The notes under the pieces are model-generated. The model searched no databases. It saw only the letters and a list, made by a program, of their open reading frames with translations, and had not been told where the DNA came from. This document shows positions 10,318 through 20,697 of a stretch of DNA of 64,000 nt, in pieces (within the stretch, counting starts at the first letter, position 1; each line of letters opens with the position of its first letter). Source of the DNA: Coleophoma eucalyptorum. Its lineage: Eukaryota; Ascomycota; Leotiomycetes; Helotiales; Dermateaceae. The translations under genes were made by a program, and so were the position numbers. The stretch spans positions 1-64,000 of the forward strand of contig JALRME010000003.1 of NCBI GenBank assembly GCA_026120035.1. The letters run 5' to 3'.

Positions 10318-11845
10318 CATGTATCTGTGCACCCACTCAAGGTCCCGCGAAGGGGCCTGGGCAGAATGTGCGCAATGAGAAGAAATTGGATGAAGCAAAA
10401 AAAAAATAATCACGATAAGACGCGAGTATCGCGACTATGACGAGGATGAAGTCGCGCCTACGAGACAACGAGAAGAAAAGTGGAGGTTGATGATGGGATG
10501 AAATTGAAAGCTCGGGGAAAAAGCATGGAGAGCGTGCTTCGCTTGGCATGTACGGTGGCCGGTTCTTTCTAAGGTTGCTTGCGAAGTGGTATCTATCTAC
10601 CTAGCTGTCTTATGCATAAGTGGAAGATGGCCTTCAGATGATCAGGGCGCATTCGCAACTTAGTGTTTGGGGTTTGGGGGTTTAGTCAAGTATCTGTTTG
10701 GTCAAGCAGAAACAGAGATTCAACGCAGTAAGCACTGTACCCAAACTTGGGGACGCATTTCCTCAACCTCGATTCTTCAACCTTGGGATACACTAGCCAG
10801 CCGATAATAACTGCATGTCCAGAGCAATAAGATGGAGTTTGCATGCTACAACCAGAACCTGAAGCTTTATAATATTCGCACAATTGTGTGGCTCCCATCC
10901 CGCTCGATCTTTAGTAATTAGGGAGCTACGCGTAGCTACCTGACCTTTCAACTCTGACCCCAGAGATTCTCTGGGCCGACGTCCGCTGATTTCAGTGTCG
11001 GCGCAGTCCTCTCTCGGCCGAGAGTCCCAAGCACAAACCCCGAAGCCAAAACCACGAAAGTCCAAGCAAGATCCCCAAATCTCGCAACTTACCACATACG
11101 GTCACGGGACCAAAGCAAGCAAGTTCAAAGCTGAATGAGCACAATGCTCCTAGTAATAAATTTGTAATCCCACCGACGCCAGAACCACAGAAGCCACTCT
11201 GAACCCGAAGCTCGTGGGTACCTGAGGACTCGGAAGACCCTTATCAAGCCACAGCGCCAGCCCATCGTCTCGCTTAACGGACTTTTGAAGACGATGGTAA
11301 AGTCCACCCCTCGATCGACACAGGGGTGCCCGCGGTACCTCAGAAGTCCGGGAAGGAAATAGAGTGTGGAAGCTATGAATTGCTAATGCTCAGCTTGGAA
11401 GCTATGAGCAATGCGAGGAAAGGCAGGGTTTGGTAAGCCTAATATTGCTTGCTGGATGAGAAATACTGGCACGCTTACCTGCTCCCAACCAAGCTAACTT
11501 ACCATGCGAAAGGGGTGAAGGAACTTTATTCGACGCGTGCCCAAAGCAACGAAGCGCATGGTCTGAGAATCATGCATAATTAAGAATTAAGAACGCGAAG
11601 TACCAAAGGAGATAGCTTCACAAAAATGTATAAGAGGACGGTGATCCCCACGCCAAAACACCCTTCCTGCTTGTTTCATATCTAGATCTGAGCAAGTCTT
11701 ATCGTCAATCAATAAATTTCGAGCGACCTCCCACGATCCGCCTTCCACAACAGCTACCCGTAAGAAAGTCAATCGGAACAAACGAACAGCCACAACCTTA
11801 CTACCAGACACGAACCAAAACTTCGCGTGCAAGAATCTCAGCACT
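10318..11845. other. Intergenic, 1.5 kb
   Basis: Divergent promoter region for the FAR1-like gene (minus) and the oxidoreductase gene (plus). Short frames occur on both strands but none has a recognisable motif. No tRNA or repeat found. Confidence 0.35.
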
Positions 11846-13018
11846 ATGTCGAAGACCCACGAGATCCTCATCCTAGGTGGTCATTTCGGTGGCGTTGGAA
11901 TAGCCCACTACCTCCTGCGACACACCATCCCCGCGCTGGAAAAGGCAGAGCCCGGCTCCAAGTACCATGTCTCGATTGTAGCTCCCCACACCGAGTTCTT
12001 CTTTGATATTGCCGCGCCACGATACTTGGTTGGCAAAGACCTCTTGCCGGCCGACAAGATGTTCATTCCGATTTCACAGGGCTTCCAGGATTATAGCGCA
12101 GATCAATTCTCGTTTGTGCAGGGAAAGGCCGTCGCTCTGAGCGAGGAGAAGAAGCTTGTCACAGTGGGTTTGCCCGACGGGGTCTCGCAAGAGCTTAATT
12201 ATGATACCTTGGTTATTGCAACGGGTACGACTTCAAATTCCGCTCTGTGGCAGATCAACGACCACCAAGATGCTACCAAGAACTTGTTTCTTTCGGTACA
12301 AGCTACGTTGGCGAAGGCCAAGCGGGTTCTGGTTGCAGGTGGTGGAGCCGTTGGTGTTGAGACTGCAGGAGAGATCGGCACTGCTTACCCGACAATTGAC
12401 CTCACCATCCTCTCCGGCTCCGACCGATTGCTACCTCGACTTGCTGCTGGAAATAGCAAGAAAGCCGAGGCGAAATTGTCCAAGATGGGGGTTTCGGTTG
12501 TCCACAAGCTCAGAGTCACTTCGAGTGAGGAACATGCTAATGGCACCACGACTTTGGTCCTGAGTGACGGTTCAAAGCGCGAGGTAGATCTCTATATTGA
12601 TGCTACCGGTGGCAAACCAAATTCTTCTTTCCTTCCTGCTGCCTGGCTCAACGAAAAGGGTTATGTGGTCAACGATGACAAGACACTGCGCACATCCACC
12701 CCCGGCGTCTACGCCATTGGCGATATTGCTTCATATAGCTCGGGCTCATTCATGGACGTCAACTTCTCCGTCGCACCACTAGGAACCAGTATCGGCGTCG
12801 ATCTTGCTGACAAGATTGGCAAGAAGGGTCTCTTCACGCAGAAGGTTTTCAAGCCTCTCAAGGACAGTCAGTTCGTCCCTATTGGCCCTAAAGGTGGTGT
12901 TGCACAGGTTATGGGCTGGTCTCTTCCCAGCTTCTTTGTCTGGTTGGTCAAGAGTCGCACATTCTTCATCGAGAAAGCAGAGCCATCTGTGAAAGGAACA
13001 GATTATGCCAAGCCTTGA
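11846..13018 (+). CDS. AMID/AIF-like FAD-dependent NAD(P)H oxidoreductase
   Basis: Intronless, 390 aa, the usual size for fungal AMID-like proteins. The N-terminal dinucleotide fold (ILILGGHFGGVGIAHYLLR, residues ~8-26) binds FAD. LVIATGTTSN around residue 125 is the connecting loop. The second nucleotide fold (VLVAGGGAVGVETAGEIG, ~161-178) binds NAD(P)H. GVYAIGDIASY (~288-298) is the C-terminal FAD-contacting motif. It has no clear presequence or multi-pass membrane region, so it may be cytosolic or peripheral on membranes. Likely activity is NAD(P)H:quinone-type oxidation; relatives act in redox balance or cell death, but the substrate here is unknown. It converges on a Zn2Cys6 regulator 145 bp downstream. 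Confidence 0.88.
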   Translation: MSKTHEILILGGHFGGVGIAHYLLRHTIPALEKAEPGSKYHVSIVAPHTEFFFDIAAPRYLVGKDLLPADKMFIPISQGFQDYSADQFSFVQGKAVALSEEKKLVTVGLPDGVSQELNYDTLVIATGTTSNSALWQINDHQDATKNLFLSVQATLAKAKRVLVAGGGAVGVETAGEIGTAYPTIDLTILSGSDRLLPRLAAGNSKKAEAKLSKMGVSVVHKLRVTSSEEHANGTTTLVLSDGSKREVDLYIDATGGKPNSSFLPAAWLNEKGYVVNDDKTLRTSTPGVYAIGDIASYSSGSFMDVNFSVAPLGTSIGVDLADKIGKKGLFTQKVFKPLKDSQFVPIGPKGGVAQVMGWSLPSFFVWLVKSRTFFIEKAEPSVKGTDYAKP

Positions 13019-13163
13019 TTTTGAGTGGGAATTTCGTGCAGGCGTTGTGGTGTCTGTGATGGATTCTTCTTGTCTAGCGCAATTTTTTGCTGTACTGAAT
13101 TAAATAGATAGCTCCTAATTCCCTGGTTCATTTTGCAGCGTATACTGCAATAGACCTCTTAAT

Positions 13164-15552
13164 TTATATCAATTTCCCCCACATCTGATCACTTGGATCC
13201 ATTCTTTCCACATTCGTATCCATGATAAATTGATTCCAGTCATCCCAATTCATTGGATCACTGGAAACATCGAAATCGGCATCCATGTTGGGTGTTCCCA
13301 TATATGGCATTGACGGGTCCGGGCCGCTCATGTCTATCCGTGGGAGGATTCCAAACTGCGCAGGCGGCGCAGAGATGTCAATAGGCAGGAACATGTTATG
13401 AAGTCGAGGTCCATTGGGAATAGTGTATGTGCTTATAGTTTCTCTCAGGTTAAGATTTGGTAGTTCCGGGATAACATCCGAGCTTCCATGGCTTGAGACG
13501 CTGCTTGGAGTGTCCTTTTCAGAAGTTAAAGATTGTAGCCTCTGCTGTTGCCTCACAGCCCCAGCTTTCTGCATCAATAACTTCATCGGTCCCCAAGGCA
13601 TTCCATCTTTTGCACCAATTACGCGCTCGGTCCATTTTGCAAAGTTTCTCTCGATGACAACCCATGCCTGATTAGCTAGTGGGCCTTTAGGTTGCCTAAT
13701 AATCAAGGCTAACGAAACAGCTACAGCGTGAAATGGAACTTGGGACTCGAAGAACCATTGAAAACCGGTGCCTTTGCTGTGTTCATCCAGAACCTCAGTG
13801 AGTGTGAGATACGATATTGCGTTTTGGAGTCCGGTTGTTGATATTGGCGGTGCGCTGCCTGACTCCACACTGTGAAGAGGGTATTGTACTGCGAGCCATA
13901 ACTTGAGAATGAGGGATCTTCCGAACATGTAAACAATCCAAACTCTTTTATCAGTAGGATCGCAACCTGCTAGGTACTTGTTTTCAATTTTGTCTACGCA
14001 CTCTTTCACCAATATCTCTTTTTGGTGAGGTGTAAGCATTGTCTGACTGCCAGGAGGAATAAAATTGATCTTTCGATATACCAGTGCGGTCTCCATACAC
14101 ATTAAAGTAAAGGTCATTTCGGTGATGCCCTTTTTATCTTCTAAAGGTTTATCATCGGCGTAACTGAGACCAGTGGGATCCCCCGAACATAACTTCAATT
14201 CGAGGCTGGGATTAGGCGTTGCATATCTTGGTTTAGATGAAGAGAATTGATAATCGGCGTCATTCGCGTTGCACGGCATTAGAGTATTGTATGAAGTCTC
14301 CAAAATCATGGGATCGGAGCCACGGTCCTCCGTCGCTCTGATATCAAGGACGATAATCTGCCACCAAAGACGCCGCCGCATTTCGTTTTCGAAGGTGCTA
14401 AGAGGCCGGCCATCATTTTCCCTATGAAGGCGTTGCCCATGGGCAATTCGTATAGCAAGACCGATAAGAGACCAACTTGACCGGCTTTTATTGTGAGCTC
14501 GCAGAGTCATCTGAATATGTCAACATGTATCAAAATGAAGGTTGCTCACACCAGCAGTCTATAACCGCAGTAACTACACCTACAATATATAGAACCAGAG
14601 CTTGCAATGTCACAATTTCAACAGTATTTACGAAATCTGCCTTCAGCAATGCTACCTCAGTTGCGTGTTGATACTTGGACAACAATACGTTACGATCTTC
14701 CTGGAAGTTGTCCCAACATTCGTTGGGGGTCATACTGACGATTGCTGCAAAGTATACAGCAAAGGCGACAGCTTCCATACTTGGGAACTTGAATATGCCA
14801 TCCTCGTTAAGCAATACTTTTGAAGCTTCCACGTGAAGACCAAAGGTTTGTTTATGCAAGATCCTGCACACAGGATGGATGTTCGAGAAATAGTTGTTGA
14901 GAAGACGATCCCGATGTTCGTCGGATGGATAAAAGCCTTCCGTAGCTAAATCGCTATTTGGACTGCCAAAGATCATATTCGATGGCGAATCCTTGCTATT
15001 TGTCGAGGTGGAACTCGGCTGCTCGTCCGCATCATCATCCTCATCGAGGCTTTGTTCAAGAAAACGCCGCAGTCCACAAACCTCTGACCCGAGGCTTTTC
15101 ATGAAATTCCCACTGCGCATTCTCACGTCGTTCTTCTGTTGCTTGATAAAGTGCGCATATTGCTCATCCATGCGTTCTCCTGGTGGGCCGACGTCAAACA
15201 TTTCATCCGCCATGGGGGGTACTGGAGCAGCAGGATCGGGTGCTGGTTCCTTTGAAGCATTTTGAGATTCGGTCTCTTGGCTGAATAATTCCTTTGCAAT
15301 GTCCGACTTGCTCAAAAGACTTTCCAGACGGTTGACTCTTCTCAAGAGCTCTGAATCACGTGCCTCTATCTTTGATTGTCTGCTCGACCTTGGAGCGCGG
15401 ACTCGATTCGGAGTAACACATTCGATCCCAGCAGTTTGGCACTGTCGGCAAGGATTCGTCCTGTCGCATTTGATCTTGCGTTGGCGACAACTTGTGCAGC
15501 TCAGTGGTTTGGAGGCTGACGTCCCAGTACGTGAAGCGCCGCTGGCGCTCAT
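13164..15552 (-). CDS. Zn2Cys6 transcription factor with fungal-specific middle domain
   Basis: Two exons: complement(14584..15552) and complement(13164..14510); a 73-bp intron (GTAGGT...TTCAG); 771 aa. The binuclear zinc cluster is at residues 19-45, CX2CX6CX5CX2CX6C (CTSCRQRKIKCDR...). A heptad-like leucine segment (LLRRVNRLESLL) follows and suggests dimerisation. The junction gives LYI-MTLRAHNKSRSSW, then IGLAIRIAHG and LHREND, the hallmark of the Fungal_trans domain; MRRRLWWQIIVLDIRATEDRG follows with the usual spacing. The C-terminus is Pro/Asp/Met-rich (MDISAP, SDPMNWDDWNQF) and may activate transcription. Its target is unknown; the convergent oxidoreductase is a possible but untested partner. 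Confidence 0.93.
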
Positions 15553-16950
15553 GGCTAGGTTTGGTTCACGAAGTAACTTGAAGGGATTTCAGTGATGGCG
15601 GTATATCAGAGTACAGTCATAATCCGAGAACCAGTTCCGGAGAAAACTATTGCAATCGGTGTGTTGAAGTTGTTTAAGGATCAGTGAAAGGATTAATTGT
15701 CAGCACCATGTCAAGTCGGTAACGTACGTTCTTGGTCTCTACGGACACCCATAGCCAATCAACCAAGTTATTATTTATCATCTTCGGTCTAAGCGAACGT
15801 GCACTACTATAATTTGGCATCATGTCTATTTCATGTATTGAACACATCTTGATCCTGATGCAAAGACAATTGAACCTCCAGTTGAAAATCGATGATTCTC
15901 TTCCTCAATACTGCATCTCACGGAAGGCATATGTTGATAATATTAAATCGGGCCTAAAGACCTAGCACTATCCATGGGGTTTCTCAAGCTTTTAATGCCC
16001 TCCAAACAATGGTTTTAGATATATGCCTTTCCATCTCTGAAGCATGTCTCTTCTACTAAATTTAAGAGATCGTGGAAACGGAGAGCATTTTAATTCTGTC
16101 ATAGAAGTGGACCATCATAATTGCATTTGCTATCAAAACGAATCCGGTTACAGTTAGACAACATGCATATTATGGTACAGGATCTCCACAGAATATATGT
16201 AACTGTTTCGAGTCGATTGACTTGAACTAGTATCTTCCGCCTATGGTTAACAAAGTAATATCATCTAGCTAGCAGAAAAACTCGGCATCATCCAGAGTGT
16301 GGTCTTAATGAGGCCGTAGAATAGCTTCCATCTCTGAATATGGGATTTTGCCAAGAAGGTTTTGAATAAGTACTCTGTATTCGGTGGTTAACTCCACCAG
16401 CAGGTTTTACAGAAGAATCCATGATAGGATAGTCAGGGCACGTTGGATGGTCTTGTGACAAACTATGGACTTACTCGTTTTTTGGGAATTTGGATGTGCG
16501 TCTAAAACCGATTTCAATACTCCCAAACCTTGATTCTATTACCATTGTAGGCAAAAGAGAACTAGGACCATATGAACTGTACATAGAAACCAATAACCTA
16601 ACCTCGATTTCTATGATAACTCTCTGCAACCTTGATGGGAAGCTGAGGCTAGCTTGCTTTTAGCGTGAGTGAAGCATATCACGTTAATCCTTGCGGAACT
16701 CGAGCATTGCTGGTTTTGTTGCGAGACTAGCTTTGCTGTGGCTTCTTCATGAAATTACAGTAATGTGCAGATAGATAATTAGAGTTGCATTCGGAGCATA
16801 TACAATACATCTAGAAAGGAGTTATAGATGATTAGAAGGTATCCGTAAATATTATAGCAAAGTCCACTAATATACTAGTATCGTGATGAAGAAAAAACCT
16901 GCAAATATTAGATCACACACGACCGAAACCCTTTCACACCCAAGCATGAT
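15553..16950. other. Intergenic, 1.4 kb, AT-rich
   Basis: Promoter side of the Zn2Cys6 gene and 3' side of the hydrolase gene. Stop codons are dense in all frames. No repeat, tRNA or coding remnant recognised. Confidence 0.4.
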
Positions 16951-17742
16951 CTACTGCTTTACCTCCGAAAACCTCTCCGGCATTTCTTTTTCTGCCAGCC
17001 ATGCTCTGACCCCATCAGCAAAAAGCTGAGGCTCTTGGAGATTCCAGCCATGATGCATCCCTGCTATTCGATAGCCTCTATTTCTGCTTCCCGCAGCCCT
17101 TAATGTTTTGACTCTATGCCCGAACTGCGCTAACTGTACTTCAATATCTCCAGCGACAAGACATGTTCGCGTCTCCACCTTCGTCCAGACATCAAATGGG
17201 AATTCGGCTAGCGATTGTCCAACGGCGCGGCCTAAGGTATATGTTTGGCACTTCATCATGTCCTGGGACAACTCCTCGGAAACTTTGAGCCCGTATCGTC
17301 CATGCATCCAAGTATAGAACATTCGAGGAAGGATTGCTTGAATAGGTATACCGAGTGCAAAAGCATACTTGATGAACTGACTACCAGACCAATCCGGATG
17401 ACAGCCGGATACAAAGAGATTGTCCACCAAGTCCGGGTAATTTACAGCAATGTACAACCCCAAATAGCCACCAAGACTCAGTCCAACGATAGAGGCGTGT
17501 CCATTATGGGCATGGTTTTTGATTAGCACAGCAACTCTACTCGCCGTATCTTGGATAGAGAACGGGATCGTTGCAGAAGAACCACTACCATGACCCGGAA
17601 GGTCCGGTATCAGAAGATGGTATGAAGATAGGTGAGGAGCCACCAGATCCCATTCGTGATAAGATGAGAAAGCACCATGTAGAAAAACGATGCTATGCGA
17701 AGCTTCTTCGTGGACTGAAACAAAGTGCATTGGCTCTTCCAT
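16951..17742 (-). CDS. Alpha/beta hydrolase
   Basis: Intronless, 263 aa. The oxyanion-hole HG lies at residues 22-23 (FLHGAFSS). DLPGHGSGS follows. The nucleophile elbow is GLSLGG with Ser89. The acid is probably Asp199 (LVAGD) and the base His230 or His231 (AGMHHGW). No signal peptide, so probably cytosolic. The size and motif order are those of small fungal esterase/lactonase-like hydrolases; the substrate cannot be inferred. The start Met is the first in frame and sits about 20 residues before the first core strand, as expected. Confidence 0.85.
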   Translation of the reverse strand: MEEPMHFVSVHEEASHSIVFLHGAFSSYHEWDLVAPHLSSYHLLIPDLPGHGSGSSATIPFSIQDTASRVAVLIKNHAHNGHASIVGLSLGGYLGLYIAVNYPDLVDNLFVSGCHPDWSGSQFIKYAFALGIPIQAILPRMFYTWMHGRYGLKVSEELSQDMMKCQTYTLGRAVGQSLAEFPFDVWTKVETRTCLVAGDIEVQLAQFGHRVKTLRAAGSRNRGYRIAGMHHGWNLQEPQLFADGVRAWLAEKEMPERFSEVKQ

Positions 17743-19002
17743 TGTTACATCTAGGATTTGAGACGATCAGCTCGATAGCTGGGTAAAAACTGAAGATGCG
17801 GCACAGCGGTGGGCAACGGTCACATAGGGTTGATGCCTGAATACGAGTACGCTGTGTTTACCAAGACTAGTAGTTGACGCGGAAAACCGTCGTGACCAGG
17901 ATAGCTAAGGGAGCCAAGATGATCATCTACTGTCCTAATAGAAGGCTCGAGCCCTCTCATCGGATCGCAAATATGGTATATCACGTGGCTGGGGGGAGAT
18001 GGATAGTGGTCTGTTCGTTCTACTTTGCGATCTTCTCCTGCTCGAGGGTCGTTCGACCAATCACCCACACTTTGTTACCCCGTTTGTTAAATTACCAGAT
18101 TATCTTTGCCCCCTTTTTTTGACTTTACCATTCATGAGATGAGACCGAAAGTCCTCGGTCTTGTGAATTGTCGCACGTGCTGACTCAAGAGGAGGAAACC
18201 CCAGACATTTTGACATCCTGAATCAAAGCGAGAAGCGAGCAGCTCATCCAATGGAAAATCACCCTCGCAAACCCATCTCTTCTAAAGTCAGAGGAACCCA
18301 GATGTGTTGGTGAAGCGAGTCTTTTTTAAGTCCTGCTACACGACAGTTATCGTCCCCTTCCATGGATGGGACGAAAGCTGTCGACGACAAACAGAATGTG
18401 TCCTGTCTCGCATCGAAAAGGGTATTGATTTCGCTTGCAGAGCCTATCGCATGAAGGCGATATATTTTCTCCACTCACGGAACAAGACCTTTAGAGTCTG
18501 GAAAGTCTCTTGCTAAATGTTTGAACAATATTTCAGAAATATGATTGGCCGGATGACGTTGAATCTATGTTTTGAAAACTGGTGGAGAGCTTTCATCGTT
18601 GCGGCATAATCTATTGCCATCCAAAAGATCCTCGGAAATTCAGACTAACTTGATCGCATCGCAAAATTACGGATGTCGTTTATCTTGGCAGTCAATACTT
18701 TGAATGATACTTCTCTGTATTCTAGTATCTGAGGAAAGTCTGTGACTTTAGAGGAACGAAACATGGGGATTCTGGGCCACGCAAGAGCCCCCATCTCTGT
18801 GGAAGTCGTCAAGTCCAGGAGTATAAGAACAAAGATGCATGGCACTTAGTCTATGCCTTCAATCAGCATCAAGACATTCACACTCATCTAGACACAATCA
18901 AGATCCACATATTACTTTATCTTTAGCACCAGTATACCTCCTGCTTCTTCGCAGACCTTATCAACTCAGCAAACTACAGACTATAACACAACAAAATCCA
19001 AG
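17743..19002. other. Intergenic, 1.3 kb
   Basis: Promoters of the hydrolase (minus) and of the secreted repeat protein (plus). Small antisense frames around 18259-18516 have no recognisable product. The last 150 bases are CT/CA-rich, typical of a 5' UTR of a well-expressed fungal gene. Confidence 0.4.
18822..18827 (+). promoter_or_regulatory. Possible TATA box of the secreted repeat protein gene
   Basis: TATAAG about 180 bases before the ATG at 19003, followed by a CA/CT-rich leader. Position is suitable; assignment is by sequence only. Confidence 0.35.
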
Positions 19003-19564
19003 ATGTATATCAACTTCGCCGCTACTATTGTTGTCCTTGCTGCAACAGCACAGGCACTTCCAATCCTCCCATCGTAAGTATATTTTTCACAATCTCCAAG
19101 ACATGGTATATTTAACGACATCTAGATCTGCCACAACCAACCTCGAGAGCCGTGCCCAGGCTGGCGATATCGTTGGAGCTGTTGCTGCAGGATTGGGCAA
19201 GGGAACGCTCGCTGGTTCAATTGTTGGTCAAGTCGCAGATGGCCTCAAGGCAGGGGGTTTGACGGATAAGCCAGCAGCTGGCGCTGAAGCCACAACTGCT
19301 AAGGCTACTAAGGCTGCTAAGGCAGGGAAAGGAGCCAGAGCCAACCTTGAGAACCGCGCCCAAGCTGGTGATATTGTTGGAGCTGTTGCTGCAGGATTAG
19401 GCAAGGGCACACTCGCTGGTTCAATTGTTGGACAAGTCGCCGATGGCCTCAAGGCAGGGGGTTTGACAGATAAGCCAGCAGCTGGATCTGAAGCTGCAAC
19501 TGCTACTGCTGCCACTGCTACTGGAAAGGGTGCTAAGGCTGCTAAGACTGCCAAGGGTAACTAA
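19003..19564 (+). CDS. Secreted tandem glycine-zipper repeat protein
   Basis: Two exons: 19003..19073 and 19126..19564, with a 52-bp intron (GTAAGT...CTAG); 169 aa. The first 18 residues (MYINFAATIVVLAATAQA) form a signal peptide, so it is probably exported. The mature part is two copies of a unit 68 residues apart. A 43-residue core beginning AQAGDIVGAVAAGLGKG is identical in both, and each copy is preceded by NLESR or NLENR. Within the core, G-TLA-G-SIV-G spacing makes a GxxxGxxxG glycine zipper, a membrane or oligomer packing motif. The linkers after each core are Ala/Thr/Lys-rich. There is no cysteine. Single Arg before each core could be a cleavage point, but there are no KR Kex2 sites. 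I do not know a named family. An upstream start at 18839 is possible only by reading through the intron, so I reject it. Confidence 0.8.
19139..19486 (+). repeat. In-gene tandem duplication, two 48-codon units
   Basis: Units at 19139-19282 and 19343-19486, offset 204 bp (68 codons). They differ at 13 positions, of which 12 are synonymous and one changes Ser to Asn. The intervening linker codons have diverged more, including at the amino-acid level. Confidence 0.9.
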
Positions 19565-20697
19565 ATGGGTGCGAAGCTACTTCTATTAATATCGTGGTCA
19601 AACACTGGTGGGAGTTGAGTACTTGCAGGTCATCAAGTTAGGGAGCATATGTCAGTGTTATACCCGTGTGTTGCGTATTTTCTTTGCAATTTTATCCATA
19701 TATTGTATTTAGTAGTTGATTGCACATAACGCTGCACCTGTTATAGATGCTTATTTTAGGAAAGGGCATGTGAAATAATATCAATCGATGTGTGACATCT
19801 GTGCCTGACTCTCAGATCCCTTTGAATGAGATGGCTTTCTTGTCTTGCCTTCGTTCGATCTCAAAGCATTGGCGATGCTTCAAGTTACGAAGAGTCGGTC
19901 GGTTACAGCGGTTTTAAGACTTATTTAAATTAAAGTCTCCATGCCGAATTTAGACTCACTCGGTTTGAACCTGATTTTTTAGTCCTACAACATGTTACTT
20001 AAGAATGATGCGAGATCTGCTTTAGAAGCAAAGCTTATTCATCAGATCGTGACAGCATTGGAGTAGCGATGTAACCACACCTATCATGGCTACTTTATTG
20101 TGAAGTATCATTCTAGTATGCTAGCAATGACTGAATTTTGCGTTTCTTTTTTTCACGTCGAGGGATTATGGATGAAACCTATGGTTACAAAATCTATCTA
20201 TGAATTTTTATGATAACCACAGTCAATTTATTGTCTTTTCAAAAGTCAAAGGTCTCACGAACAGGGAGCCTGAGACTGATTGCAAATTTCTCAGTGTTCA
20301 ACACGTGACGTTACTTCACTTCCAAGCACACGTGATGTATTCTCAATCTTCTACAAAGCTGTCTCTTGTATTTCTGTCCAGGCTCATGAGTCTTTCTTGA
20401 TATTGAATTCTTTCATTAAATTGCCTCAACTGAATTTTCTAGAATGTACTTGGCCTGTAAATGAAGACCTGGTCCCAATACGGCTTTGTGTAAGCCATTT
20501 GGAGCGGGGCTGCCCAAACTTGGCAGGTGAGTTGATCTATCTGGATGATACAGTACTCAGCAAGGCCAGTTGTACGCCATAAGCTCATTTATTATTACTA
20601 TTCACTGAATCATTGTAAACGTATTGTACCTTTTCTGCGGAGCTAGCGAGGGCATTCTTCCAGTGGCTCGAGCACAGTCTCGCAGTGTTGAAGAAGC
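19565..20697. other. Intergenic, 1.1 kb
   Basis: 3' UTR of the repeat protein and promoter of the methyltransferase gene. AT-rich middle, no recognised feature. Confidence 0.4.

Noticed and set aside
18839..19564. Longer 241-residue version of the secreted repeat protein
   Set aside because: It reads through a canonical GTAAGT...CTAG intron and lacks the signal peptide found with the start at 19003.
19003..19564. Dikaritin/ustiloxin-type or Kex2-processed repeat peptide precursor
   Set aside because: Repeats are not flanked by KR sites and no UstY-like genes are nearby; cleavage after a single Arg is only a possibility.
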